DNA of 64,000 nt from an uncultured Draconibacterium sp. Lineage in GTDB: Bacteria; Bacteroidota; Bacteroidia; Bacteroidales; Prolixibacteraceae. The stretch is from NCBI RefSeq assembly GCF_963676735.1, contig NZ_OY781464.1, positions 3,071,001 through 3,135,000 on the forward strand, written 5' to 3'. The notes beneath the pieces were generated by a model. It did no database searches. It had not been told where the DNA came from and worked only from the letters and a program-made list of their open reading frames with translations. How positions within the stretch are numbered: the stretch's first letter is position 1; the number at the start of each line of letters is the position of its first letter. Both the position numbers and the translations under genes were made by a program. Below, piece after piece: positions 16,574 through 25,215 of the stretch.

Positions 16574-17920
16574 TTAATACTTACTGCGGTAAATCGACAG
16601 CGAAAACTCGGGTCCCGGCACCACAAACTGCTCACCATCGGCAAGGCGCCATGCAAAATCAAGTTTTATTCTCGATTTTTCGCTGAGTTGAGAATAAAAG
16701 CCTAAATACGGAATAAGGTTATGACTCAGGCTACCCATATCATCAAAATTATTCAACTCAATGCCCGGAACGTATCGCATTCCAAAATCGAATTGTGTTC
16801 GCAGGTTAGGATAATAGCTCCAGCCTAAACTAATTTCGGCTGTTGCCCAATCGCGGCTGACATTGGCATTATTCAATATCCCATCGTTATTCTCAATATC
16901 CTTTTTTGTATAGCGGTTGTAAACCATTCCTGCCGAAATATTTCTATTCCATTTTACATTCAAATATTTAGCATTATCGTACTGCATGTATCCACCAAAC
17001 AGAAAGTCCGGTTCCTGGTTATAATATTCAAATTGTGGCCCAATTTCAAATCGACTTCCCTGGTACCGCGGCTCAAACTCGCTGTATTGCCATTCGGCTG
17101 CCATCGATTCGGGAGAAGCCAGAACAAATGTGCTTCGAATAAAATCAACCACTTCAGCCATTTCCTTTTCAGCACTATGTCCTTCTTTATAATTGCGATT
17201 GTGTTTAATATTGGCTATTACCTGTGCAAATTGTGCAATTTCGTAATCAGAAAATAAACGACCGGGGTAATATTTTTCGAGCAGGTAATGAGCCGTCATC
17301 AGGTGGTTCATTGGGCTTAAGCGCCCGGTTCCCCAGCCGGCTTTAGCACTCAATCCATACCTGAAACGATCTTTAGTAGTGCTTTCGTCAACCGGGCTTA
17401 TAACGCCCAACGAGTCGGTACTTGAACCATCAAGATTTTGTTTAAAAACATCGTAGCGGCCCCAGGCATTAATATCAAAAACGGTATAACTTTTTGCATC
17501 GTAGTAGTAACGATAAAGGTAATCGATATTGGCGGATGTTCGGAGTCCGTAAAAATCCTGGTCGGCAGCAATGTTCTCCACATTCGAACTGTCCACCCAA
17601 TCGCCGTATCCACCAAAGGGGCCTGTTTCAAAACTCACGCTCAACCGTTCTTGTTTGTAATCCAGCAAGTTCCAATAATTACCTGCCAGCCTAAACTTTC
17701 CGTTTAACAAGGTACGTTCTTCGTTAAAACGGCTTTCATCGCTTAACAATTCTTCGGTTTCTTTACTAATTCCCAATAGAAATCCGGTAGTCAATTCGCT
17801 CTTTTTAAACGAAACCACCTCGTTACTGATGGCATCATCCTGGGCATTAGCCCCAACAAAAGCCAATACACTAAACAGAAACAGAAGAATTACGGGGTAT
17901 ACGTTATTTAGTTTTCTCAT
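16574..17920 (-). CDS. Predicted outer-membrane beta-barrel protein, function unknown
   Basis: A 448-residue protein with a signal peptide (hydrophobic 9-24, cleavage after GANA) and no lipobox. The rest is rich in alternating polar/aromatic stretches (KFRLAGNYWNLLDYKQERLS, RFEIGPQFEYYNQEP, TAEISLGWSYYPNLRTQFDF) and ends in ...LSIYRSKY, which fits a transmembrane beta-barrel. The central part (about 200-275) is more helical and charged. No known family was recognised, and nearby genes give no functional hint. It appears monocistronic, between dnaK and divergent panB. Confidence 0.65.
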   Translation of the reverse strand: MRKLNNVYPVILLFLFSVLAFVGANAQDDAISNEVVSFKKSELTTGFLLGISKETEELLSDESRFNEERTLLNGKFRLAGNYWNLLDYKQERLSVSFETGPFGGYGDWVDSSNVENIAADQDFYGLRTSANIDYLYRYYYDAKSYTVFDINAWGRYDVFKQNLDGSSTDSLGVISPVDESTTKDRFRYGLSAKAGWGTGRLSPMNHLMTAHYLLEKYYPGRLFSDYEIAQFAQVIANIKHNRNYKEGHSAEKEMAEVVDFIRSTFVLASPESMAAEWQYSEFEPRYQGSRFEIGPQFEYYNQEPDFLFGGYMQYDNAKYLNVKWNRNISAGMVYNRYTKKDIENNDGILNNANVSRDWATAEISLGWSYYPNLRTQFDFGMRYVPGIELNNFDDMGSLSHNLIPYLGFYSQLSEKSRIKLDFAWRLADGEQFVVPGPEFSLSIYRSKY

Positions 17921-18031
17921 TTTCCGACGTTGAAATTAGCCACAAAGAAAATAAACCTACTGAAAACTTTGGGCATAAACCGGTTAATAAAAGTTAAGCA
18001 ACTAAAGCTATGTTACGAAAAAGGGCTTGCT

Positions 18032-18063
18032 TTTGTGCAAAATAAAAGGTTTGGTTAGTTTTG
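18032..18063 (+). promoter_or_regulatory. Promoter of panB
   Basis: TTTG ends at 18035; after 20 bp comes TAGTTTTG (18056-18063), a full match to the Bacteroidota -33/-7 pattern. It ends 27 bp before the ATG at 18091, which also argues against the in-frame TTG at 18061 as start. Confidence 0.6.
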
Positions 18064-18090
18064 CAGTGTAAACAGAATAATATAACAGAC

Positions 18091-18906
18091 ATGTCAGTAC
18101 ATAGCGAAGTTCGGAAAGTTACCACGCACCGTTTATCGGAAATGAAATTGCGTGGCGAAAAAATATCGATGTTAACCTCGTACGATTACAGTATGGCCCA
18201 ACTGGTTGATGAAGCCGGAATTGATGTTATTCTGGTTGGCGATTCTGCCTCGAACGTAATGGCCGGCCACGAAACCACGCTGCCCATTACTTTAAACGAA
18301 ATGATTTACCATGGCGCCTCGGTAGTTCGTGCCGTAAACCGTGCCCTGGTTGTTGTTGATTTGCCTTTTGGAACCTACCAGGGTAACTCGCGCGAAGCCC
18401 TGAGTTCGGCTATTCGAATTATGAAAGAAACAGCTGCCGACGCGGTAAAACTGGAGGGTGGCGAAGAAGTTATTGAATCGGTAAAACGCATTCTATCTGC
18501 CGGAATTCCGGTTATGGGGCACCTGGGGCTAATGCCACAATCCATCCATAAGTTCGGAACATATACCGTGCGTGCCAAAGAGGATGCCGAAGCGGAAAAA
18601 CTGATTAACGATGCCAAATTGCTGGAAGAAGCAGGGTGTTACGCCATTGTATTGGAGAAAATTCCGGCCTCGTTGGGCGAGCGTGTTGCCCAAGAGCTAA
18701 AAATTCCGGTAATTGGAATTGGTGCCGGTGGTGGTGTAGATGGACAGGTTTTGGTAATTCATGATATGCTGGGGATTACTCAACAATTTTCGCCACGCTT
18801 TTTACGCCGTTACCATAACCTGGCTGCCGAAATTAAAGGCGCAGTTGGTAATTATATCAACGATGTGAAATCGCAGGACTTCCCCAGCGATAAAGAACAG
18901 TACTAA
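18091..18906 (+). CDS. panB: 3-methyl-2-oxobutanoate hydroxymethyltransferase
   Basis: A 271-residue PanB, the usual family length of about 260-275. It makes ketopantoate from 2-oxoisovalerate and methylene-tetrahydrofolate, the first committed step toward pantothenate and CoA. Motifs are present: SMLTSYDYSMAQLVDEAGID at the start of the barrel, VGDSASNVMAGHETTLPIT (metal-binding Asp of VGDS), KLEGG, GHLGLMPQ, the catalytic Glu region AIVLEKIP, and GIGAGGGVDGQVLV. No other pan genes are adjacent. The start was chosen at the ATG following a good promoter match. Confidence 0.96.
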   Translation: MSVHSEVRKVTTHRLSEMKLRGEKISMLTSYDYSMAQLVDEAGIDVILVGDSASNVMAGHETTLPITLNEMIYHGASVVRAVNRALVVVDLPFGTYQGNSREALSSAIRIMKETAADAVKLEGGEEVIESVKRILSAGIPVMGHLGLMPQSIHKFGTYTVRAKEDAEAEKLINDAKLLEEAGCYAIVLEKIPASLGERVAQELKIPVIGIGAGGGVDGQVLVIHDMLGITQQFSPRFLRRYHNLAAEIKGAVGNYINDVKSQDFPSDKEQY

Positions 18907-18940
18907 CATTTAAGGTAAAAGTCAAATTCTCTGAAAAACA

Positions 18941-18990
18941 TCATCCCCTAAAACTGCTTTCGAAGGGAAATGCGGGAAAACAGGGGATGA
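18941..18990. repeat. Imperfect palindrome between panB and the pseudouridine synthase gene
   Basis: TCATCCCCT (18941-18949) and AGGGGATGA (18982-18990) bound a 32-bp interior that contains CTTTCGAAGGG. It may be a REP-type palindromic element or a weak terminator for panB. Copies elsewhere in the genome would decide. Confidence 0.4.
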
Positions 18991-19035
18991 CAAAACAGAG
19001 ATAAAATTTGGTTAGGAAAAGAGAGTAGCTAACTT

Positions 19036-19743
19036 ATGGACGTAATTTACGAAGACAACCATATTATTGCAATTAACAAGGCATGCGGCGATGTGGTGCA
19101 GGGCGATAAAACCGGCGACGAAACCGTTATCGACAAGGTAAAAAAGTTTCTGAAGGTAAAATACAACAAACCGGGAAACGTGTACCTGGGCCTGCCACAC
19201 CGCCTCGACCGGCCAACAAGTGGCATCCTTATACTGGCAAAAACAAGCAAAGTACTGCCACGGCTAAATAAGCTTTTTCAAACCAAAAATGGCATGCGAA
19301 AAGTGTATTGGGCTGTGGTTGACAAACGTCCGCCCAAATACACCGACACGCTGGAGCATTACCTGCGCAAAGACCAGGAGAAAAACCGGAGTTATGCCTA
19401 CACCGAGCCTCGTTCTGATGCTAAATTTGCCAGCCTTACCTACCGCCATGTTGCCAGTATCGAGCGTTATCACTTACTGGAAATTGAAATTCATACCGGC
19501 CGTCATCACCAGATCAGGGTACAGCTACGCCAATTAAATTTGCACATTAAAGGCGATTTAAAATATGGAGCCCCACGATCGAATAAAAACAAAGGAATTC
19601 ATTTACATGCACGGCAGGTTGAGCTGATACACCCGGTGCGAAAAACACCACTTACCATAGTTGCCGACCCACCCGTGGATCCGGTTTGGGATGAATTTAT
19701 GAAACTATTTAAAGCCGGGAAATTTAGTCCGGTGGAGGTTTGA
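19036..19743 (+). CDS. RluA-family pseudouridine synthase
   Basis: A 235-residue stand-alone catalytic domain. The RluA signature HRLDRPTSGILILAKT (about 55-70) contains the catalytic Asp, and the C-terminal motif LLEIEIHTGRHHQIRVQL follows the family pattern. No N-terminal S4 domain is present, so it resembles the shorter RluA/TruC-like enzymes that isomerise uridine in 23S rRNA or tRNA. The RNA target cannot be read from sequence. It follows panB after a 129-bp gap with a palindrome, so co-transcription is uncertain. Confidence 0.92.
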   Translation: MDVIYEDNHIIAINKACGDVVQGDKTGDETVIDKVKKFLKVKYNKPGNVYLGLPHRLDRPTSGILILAKTSKVLPRLNKLFQTKNGMRKVYWAVVDKRPPKYTDTLEHYLRKDQEKNRSYAYTEPRSDAKFASLTYRHVASIERYHLLEIEIHTGRHHQIRVQLRQLNLHIKGDLKYGAPRSNKNKGIHLHARQVELIHPVRKTPLTIVADPPVDPVWDEFMKLFKAGKFSPVEV

Positions 19744-19914
19744 ACTGAGAGGGCTGATGGAATGAGTGATTGTGGAGATGATTCAGGAATTTTAATGCTT
19801 TAATGCTACAATGCTTTATTTCAGGTAAAATAAAAATTTGTATCTGCCCACTCGTATTACTCCTAAATTACAGTTATTCTACACTTTTGCCTTTTTTCTT
19901 TTTCTTGAAACTCT

Positions 19915-20397
19915 CTATTCCAAATCCTTAGGTTTAAAAGCAAATGGCAGTAAATTATCGGCGCCTTCAAAAACCTGGATTCGCTTACGACCATCAAGAA
20001 TTATGCGCATGTGTGCATTGTACCGCGATTCAGTTTCAACTAACACCTGCCTGCACGAGCCACAGGGTTGCGCCGGGTGCTCTACAATTCCGTGTGCATT
20101 TTTTGCCGTTACGGCAATGGCTTTAACGGGCACATCAGGATAAGTAGAGTTGGCATAAAACATGGCCACACGTTCGGCACACAGCCCGTCGGTAAAATCG
20201 GCATTTTCCTGGTTGCTTCCTAAAATCATTTCACCATTTTCAAGTAAAAGGGCAGCACCCACCTGAAATTTTGAATACGGCGCATAGGCATTTTTGCAAG
20301 CCTCGCGGGCTGCCAGCAGTAACTTCTGATCAGCATCGGGCAGTTCCACAACCGCATCGTATTCGCAAACCATTATTCGCAGTTCCTTTCTTCGCAT
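19915..20397 (-). CDS. cdd: Cytidine deaminase
   Basis: A 160-residue zinc-dependent deaminase that converts cytidine and deoxycytidine to uridine forms in pyrimidine salvage. The active-site motif CAERVAMF provides one Cys ligand and the proton-shuttling Glu, and PCGSCRQVL provides the other two Cys zinc ligands. The N-terminal AYAPYSKFQVGAALL is also typical of the homotetrameric class. The ATG at 20397 gives a short Arg/Lys-rich leader; an ATG eight codons later is also possible. It stands alone, divergent from the glucosaminidase gene. Confidence 0.95.
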   Translation of the reverse strand: MRRKELRIMVCEYDAVVELPDADQKLLLAAREACKNAYAPYSKFQVGAALLLENGEMILGSNQENADFTDGLCAERVAMFYANSTYPDVPVKAIAVTAKNAHGIVEHPAQPCGSCRQVLVETESRYNAHMRIILDGRKRIQVFEGADNLLPFAFKPKDLE

Positions 20398-20611
20398 AAA
20401 AAGGTATTTTTCTCAAATGTACAATTTTATATTAAATGGTAATCCTTCAGCTCATTTTTCATTTCGGTAACAATTTGGACATTAAACAGCTTTCGGTTTT
20501 TACCAACCAATTACTTAAACTTTCCACTTTCCGTCCAATAAACCAAGCTTACTCACGTTTCATTGTTTATAAATTGCTCTGTTTTTCATGGGTAAATACC
20601 AACGGGTATTT

Positions 20612-20619
20612 TATTTTTG
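20612..20619 (+). promoter_or_regulatory. -7 promoter box before the glucosaminidase gene
   Basis: TATTTTTG matches TAnnTTTG and ends 26 bp before the ATG at 20646, the same spacing as at panB. No clear TTG is found 19-21 bp upstream, so support is partial. Confidence 0.4.
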
Positions 20620-20645
20620 GCAGCAGCAAACTTTGTAACAGAAAC

Positions 20646-21581
20646 ATGAGACACCTATTTTCCACGCTACTACTTACACTACTTGTTATTAATGTTTTTT
20701 CGCAACGAATTACACGCGAAGAATACATCAGAAAATGGCAACTGTTGGCCATTGAAGAAATGAACCGCAGCGGTATACCAGCTAGCATAACCATGGCGCA
20801 AGGCTGCCTGGAGTCGGGAAACGGGAACAGTGAACTCTCGCTAAAATCGAACAACCACTTTGGTATTAAGTGTAAAAAAAGCTGGAAAGGAAAGAAGGTT
20901 TATTACGATGACGATAGGAAAAATGAATGTTTCAGAAGCTACCGAACGGTAGAAGATTCATATATTGACCACACTAACTTTCTGATGCAAAACCAACGCT
21001 ATGCATCGCTTTTTCAGTTAAAACACACCGACTACAAAGGCTGGGCAAAAGGTTTAAAAAAAGCAGGTTACGCCACAGCCCACGATTATGACAAACGTTT
21101 AATTCGGATTATTGAGGAAAACAAGCTGTACCGCCTCGATAAAAAAATGACCTTTAACCAGATTGAAGTGCAAACAGCTCATAATGTTCTGGATACCGAC
21201 ACCTCGGGCAAACTAACGATTACTCCGTTTAATTCGCACGAGGTAACCAAATTTAACCGGGTAAAAGCAGTGGTGGCCCAAAAAGGCGACACCTACGAAA
21301 TACTGGCGCAGGAACTTGGCCTGAAGGATTGGGAGTTGTATAAATTTAACGATCAGCGGCCGGGCTATCGTCCGGTACCCAATGAAGTAGTATATATAAA
21401 ACCCAAAAAGAATAAAACCCAAAAGAATAAACTCACACACCGTGTGCAGGAAGGCGAAACCATGCATTACATCTCGCAATTGTACGGGATAAAGTTAAAA
21501 CCACTGTATCGTCGCAACGGGTTGAAAAAGGGGCAGCAACCTCGCCCGGGCCAGGTAATTTATCTGCGGAAGAAGAAGTAA
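20646..21581 (+). CDS. Exported glucosaminidase (GH73-type) with two LysM domains
   Basis: A 311-residue protein. It has a signal peptide (1-20, ending VFSQ), a mannosyl-glycoprotein endo-beta-N-acetylglucosaminidase-like domain (about 22-165), and two C-terminal LysM repeats (about 210-255 with KGDTYEILAQELGL, and 262-310 with VQEGETMHYISQLYGI). Glu56 in QGCLESGNG is the expected catalytic acid. It should cleave peptidoglycan glycan strands in the periplasm, anchored by LysM. I chose the ATG at 20646, since it starts the signal peptide and follows a -7 box; the longer upstream frame is not protein-like. Confidence 0.9.
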   Translation: MRHLFSTLLLTLLVINVFSQRITREEYIRKWQLLAIEEMNRSGIPASITMAQGCLESGNGNSELSLKSNNHFGIKCKKSWKGKKVYYDDDRKNECFRSYRTVEDSYIDHTNFLMQNQRYASLFQLKHTDYKGWAKGLKKAGYATAHDYDKRLIRIIEENKLYRLDKKMTFNQIEVQTAHNVLDTDTSGKLTITPFNSHEVTKFNRVKAVVAQKGDTYEILAQELGLKDWELYKFNDQRPGYRPVPNEVVYIKPKKNKTQKNKLTHRVQEGETMHYISQLYGIKLKPLYRRNGLKKGQQPRPGQVIYLRKKK

Positions 21582-21743
21582 GGAATTGAGAGAATAAAGG
21601 CTGAATTGACCATTGCTTGAATGCTTTAATACATCCTCCTCACTTTGTGAATCCTGGTGATTTATGGGTTTAACTCTTCGTAAAAAGGCGGAAAAAAACA
21701 ATCCGTTTCCGAAGCACTATTCTTGTTTAAAATGAAGGTATTG

Positions 21744-22100
21744 TTATGAAGATACCCTGTACATAAAATACCTTAAAAGTACACGGTCGGCAAACAGTAC
21801 AAAAACCACCAAAAGGGTTACACCCACCACCAACGACGCATTTGCAGAAAGGAAAGTCAACCAACCCGATACCGTAACATCGTACCAAACAAAGGCCAAA
21901 ACCGCAGCAACAACCATAATCCCAAGTATAACTGCCAGGTAAATAGCAAATTCCTTCAGGTATTGTTGCCATGCAAAACGCCGCTCCACTTTTTTAACAA
22001 GAGCATCGGTAAAATTCTCCGACAGTTTGAATTCCGGCTCCAAGGTTACAGCCTCTTTAAATAATTTGTCTGTATTAAAATTCCGATTATCGTTATACAT
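21744..22100 (-). CDS. Small membrane protein coupled to the ECF sigma gene (possible anti-sigma)
   Basis: A 118-residue protein: a soluble N-terminus (about 1-45, containing SENFTDALVKKVERRF), then two hydrophobic helices (about 52-75 and 82-106). The chosen ATG at 22100 overlaps the end of the sigma-factor gene by 8 bp, which implies translational coupling. Small membrane proteins directly after ECF sigma genes often act as anti-sigma factors; no zinc-binding anti-sigma motif is present, so this is inferred from position. A start further upstream at 22145 would overlap the sigma gene far more and is less likely. Confidence 0.7.
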   Translation of the reverse strand: MYNDNRNFNTDKLFKEAVTLEPEFKLSENFTDALVKKVERRFAWQQYLKEFAIYLAVILGIMVVAAVLAFVWYDVTVSGWLTFLSANASLVVGVTLLVVFVLFADRVLLRYFMYRVSS

Positions 22101-22674
22101 AGTCAACAAATATATTAGTTTGTTCCAAACGGGCAACTTTTTCAATCTTGCCTTTTAATAATTTACGCGCCCTATTCAGGTAACTTTTTATGGTACCTTC
22201 GGGCATTCCGGTAATTTCTTCAATCTCTTTGTACGAGAACTCTTCCAGATGAAACAGGGTAATAACCGTTCGGTAGTTCACCGGCAAGGTCTCAATTAGT
22301 TGCAAGAGATATTTTTTTGCTTCTTCCTGCTCAATGCGTTTCTGGTTCAACCCCGGATCCTTTTCGGAAAGAATAAGCTTGGGTTCTTCGCTGTACGACA
22401 ACTCTCCTCTTCGTTTTAGTCTCCGGTAGTGCGTAATTGCCGTATTGTAGGCAATAGTGGCAATCCAGGTCGACAGTTTGGCATCACCCCTGAAGCGTTT
22501 TAATTGTTTAAATACCTTAATAAAAACCTCCTGACAAATGTCTTCCAACTCATCTTCCTGCTGAATAACGCGTCCAACTACGTGCATTACAAGCCGTTGG
22601 TGTTTCGAAACCAAAAACCTGAATGCATGGCTATTTCCGTTTAAAACCTGCTGAACCAGTTGCGCATCATTCAT
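22093..22674 (-). CDS. ECF-type RNA polymerase sigma factor
   Basis: A 193-residue sigma-70 family protein of the extracytoplasmic-function class. Region 2 contains EDELEDICQEVFIKVFKQL (about 40-58) and the -10-binding stretch KLSTWIATIAYNTAITHYRR. Region 4 is a helix-turn-helix (FSYKEIEEITGMPEGTIKSY, about 147-166). It directs RNA polymerase to a stress or envelope regulon. The gene overlaps the small membrane protein by 8 bp. The regulon is unknown. Confidence 0.95.
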   Translation of the reverse strand: MNDAQLVQQVLNGNSHAFRFLVSKHQRLVMHVVGRVIQQEDELEDICQEVFIKVFKQLKRFRGDAKLSTWIATIAYNTAITHYRRLKRRGELSYSEEPKLILSEKDPGLNQKRIEQEEAKKYLLQLIETLPVNYRTVITLFHLEEFSYKEIEEITGMPEGTIKSYLNRARKLLKGKIEKVARLEQTNIFVDYV

Positions 22675-22840
22675 AATTAAACCATCTGACTCGGCAAGGT
22701 AGGCAAATGTTACAATTATTTTTTAAAAGTTTAAAGCCCAGAAACCATGGCCCAAAGAAAAAGGTGCCTGGTAAATCGTTAATTTACTTTGTAAGTTTTC
22801 ATTTTGAACAGAAAGCCAAGGGATAACCCTAAGCATTTTA

Positions 22841-22848
22841 TATATTTG
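22841..22848 (+). promoter_or_regulatory. -7 promoter box of tyrS
   Basis: TATATTTG, a full TAnnTTTG match, lies 56 bp before the tyrS ATG at 22905. No correctly spaced TTG was found. No T-box-like leader is apparent. Confidence 0.4.
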
Positions 22849-22904
22849 CGCAGATTTTTTAAAAACGATTGATTCATTCACGATCAGAAATAAATTTTAT
22901 ACAG

Positions 22905-24197
22905 ATGAGTTTTGTACAAGAGCTGAAATGGAGAGGCATGTTGCACGATATTATGCCGGGAACTGAAGAACAACTTGAAAAAGAATTAACAGCAGCCTAT
23001 GTTGGCATTGACCCAACAGCCGATTCGTTGCACATTGGACACCTGGTTGGAGTAATGATGCTAAAACACCTACAATCAGCAGGGCATCAGCCCATTGCCT
23101 TAATTGGTGGTGCCACCGGAATGATTGGCGACCCATCAGGCAAATCGCAGGAGCGTAACCTTTTGGATGAACCAACACTTCGCCATAACCAGGAATGTAT
23201 AAAAGCTCAGCTGGCCAAATTTCTTGATTTTGAGAGCAATGTTGATAACGTGGCGCTACTGGTAAACAATTACGACTGGATGAAAGAGTTTTCATTCCTC
23301 GATTTTATTCGCGATGTGGGTAAACGTATTACCGTAAACTACATGATGGCGAAAGATTCGGTGAAAAAACGCCTGGGCGAAGAGTCGAAATCAGGAATGT
23401 CGTTTACCGAATTTACTTACCAGCTGGTTCAGGGTTACGACTTTTATCACTTGTTTAAAAACAATAACTGCCGCCTGCAAATGGGTGGCTCCGATCAGTG
23501 GGGAAATATCACTACCGGTACCGAGTTAATTCGGCGTATGGACGGAGGAGAAGCTTTTGCATTAACCTGCCCGCTAATTACTAAAGCAGATGGTACCAAA
23601 TTCGGCAAAACAGAATCGGGCAACGTTTGGCTCGATCCGGAACGCACATCGCCTTATGCTTTCTTTCAGTTTTGGTTAAACACTTCAGATGAAGATGCCG
23701 AGCGTTACATCAAAATATTTACCATGCTGCCAAAAGAAGAAATTGATGCTTTGGTAGCGGCACACCAGGAAGCACCTCACGCCAGAAGTTTACAGAAAAA
23801 ACTTGCCGAAGAGGTTACTGTAATGGTACACTCGCGCGAAGAATACGAAATGGCAGTTGAAGCTTCGCAAATACTGTTTGGCAAAGGAACCGCCGAGCAG
23901 CTACGCAAACTAAACGAAAGCACCTTTCTGGCTGTTTTTGAAGGCGTTCCCCAGTTTAATGTGGCAAAAGAAGAACTGGCAGCAGGTATCAACGTTATTG
24001 ATTTACTGGCTGAAAAAACAGCAGTATTCCCATCAAAAGGAGAATTGCGCCGAACCATTAAAGGAAACGGACTAAGCATTAACAAAGAAAAAATAAATAA
24101 TCCTGACCTAATCGTTAACAACGATTTCCTGATTGGCAATAAATACATTCTTGCGCAAAAAGGAAAGAAAAATTATTACCTGATAATTGCTGAATAA
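22905..24197 (+). CDS. tyrS: Tyrosyl-tRNA synthetase
   Basis: A 430-residue class I aminoacyl-tRNA synthetase of the bacterial TyrRS type. The nucleotide-binding motif is HIGHLVG in GIDPTADSLHIGHLVG; LIGGATGMIGDPSGKS follows; KFGKTESGNVWLDP is the KMSKS-equivalent loop; the C-terminal S4-like RNA-binding domain spans about 360-430. It charges tRNA-Tyr in the cytoplasm. The chosen ATG (MSFVQELKWRGM) gives the normal N-terminus; a start 12 codons upstream is less likely. Confidence 0.98.
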   Translation: MSFVQELKWRGMLHDIMPGTEEQLEKELTAAYVGIDPTADSLHIGHLVGVMMLKHLQSAGHQPIALIGGATGMIGDPSGKSQERNLLDEPTLRHNQECIKAQLAKFLDFESNVDNVALLVNNYDWMKEFSFLDFIRDVGKRITVNYMMAKDSVKKRLGEESKSGMSFTEFTYQLVQGYDFYHLFKNNNCRLQMGGSDQWGNITTGTELIRRMDGGEAFALTCPLITKADGTKFGKTESGNVWLDPERTSPYAFFQFWLNTSDEDAERYIKIFTMLPKEEIDALVAAHQEAPHARSLQKKLAEEVTVMVHSREEYEMAVEASQILFGKGTAEQLRKLNESTFLAVFEGVPQFNVAKEELAAGINVIDLLAEKTAVFPSKGELRRTIKGNGLSINKEKINNPDLIVNNDFLIGNKYILAQKGKKNYYLIIAE

Positions 24198-24266
24198 TCG
24201 GGTAATAGTATACTAAAAGCTTCACGCAAGCGTTGAAATTACACGATCGAATAGAAACCACATCTT

Positions 24267-25214
24267 ATGGATAATTTTTTTGATAACCGGCGAATTCTGA
24301 ATATGATTTGGAAACGCAAATTTCATTTTGTAGCTGTTGGATTTATTGCTGTTGTTCTATCGGCTATTTTTTCGGGGCCGGCATTTATTACCCCCAAGTT
24401 TAAATCAACAGCGCGTATTTATCCCTCAAACATCTGGGTACTGAGCGACGAGTCGGAAACCGAGCAAATGCTGGAGGTCCTTAACTCTAACGACATTAAA
24501 TTTAGAATGTTTGATGCTTTTAACCTGCATGAGGTGTATAAAATTGATAAAAATGACCCACAGTTTTATACCTACATGTTTGCCGAGTATAATACCAATG
24601 TAAGTGCCAGTAAAACTGAATTTGAAACGGCTGAAATAAAGGTTATGGATGAAGATCCGCAACGTGCTTCAGATATGTGCGACTCGATAATTACTTTCTA
24701 TAATCAAAAAGTACGGGAAATACATAAAGCCAAAGACAAAGAAATGGTTGACCTCACCCAAAAACAAATCAATAAAAAGAACGATGAACTAAAAATATTT
24801 CAACACCAGCTCGACAGTATACGCGAGAAATATGGGATAATAAGTTACGACCAGGTTTCTGAAGTTACACGCGGTTATATGAGTGCGCTGGCTACAGGCA
24901 GAAGTTCATCTTCCGACACCAAAAAAATTGAAAAAATCTACGACAATTTGTCAAAAGAAGGCTCTAATGCTTTGATTGTTGAAAACAAGTTCAGGACTAC
25001 AATTCAGGCCATCGACTCGTTACAGTTATTATACGATGCCCACCTGAATGAATACGAAAAAGAAATTACCTACAGCCATGTTGTGGAATATCCGTTTCCG
25101 GCTGATAAAAAAGCGTATCCCGTACGCTGGCTAATTGTAGCCTTTACTACCTTGTCGGCGGTATTTTTTGCCTTGTTGGTATTCCTGGTTCTCGATTACG
25201 GAAAATTCGACTAA
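24267..25214 (+). CDS. Wzz/GNVR-type chain-length-determinant-like membrane protein
   Basis: A 315-residue protein with one transmembrane helix near the N-terminus (about 19-40), a long periplasmic region with heptad-like coiled coil (about 145-205, LTQKQINKKNDELKIFQHQL), and a second helix near the C-terminus (about 284-308). This is the topology of Wzz/polysaccharide co-polymerase proteins. No cytoplasmic tyrosine-kinase domain is attached. The next gene, 1 bp after its stop, is an O-antigen-ligase-like membrane protein, so both probably work in surface polysaccharide assembly. Exact role is inference. Confidence 0.75.
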   Translation: MDNFFDNRRILNMIWKRKFHFVAVGFIAVVLSAIFSGPAFITPKFKSTARIYPSNIWVLSDESETEQMLEVLNSNDIKFRMFDAFNLHEVYKIDKNDPQFYTYMFAEYNTNVSASKTEFETAEIKVMDEDPQRASDMCDSIITFYNQKVREIHKAKDKEMVDLTQKQINKKNDELKIFQHQLDSIREKYGIISYDQVSEVTRGYMSALATGRSSSSDTKKIEKIYDNLSKEGSNALIVENKFRTTIQAIDSLQLLYDAHLNEYEKEITYSHVVEYPFPADKKAYPVRWLIVAFTTLSAVFFALLVFLVLDYGKFD

Positions 25215-25215
25215 T

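Noticed and set aside
19744..19830. Short tandem AATGCTTTA-like repeats
   Set aside because: Imperfect, AT-biased and few; no array structure of the CRISPR or iteron type.
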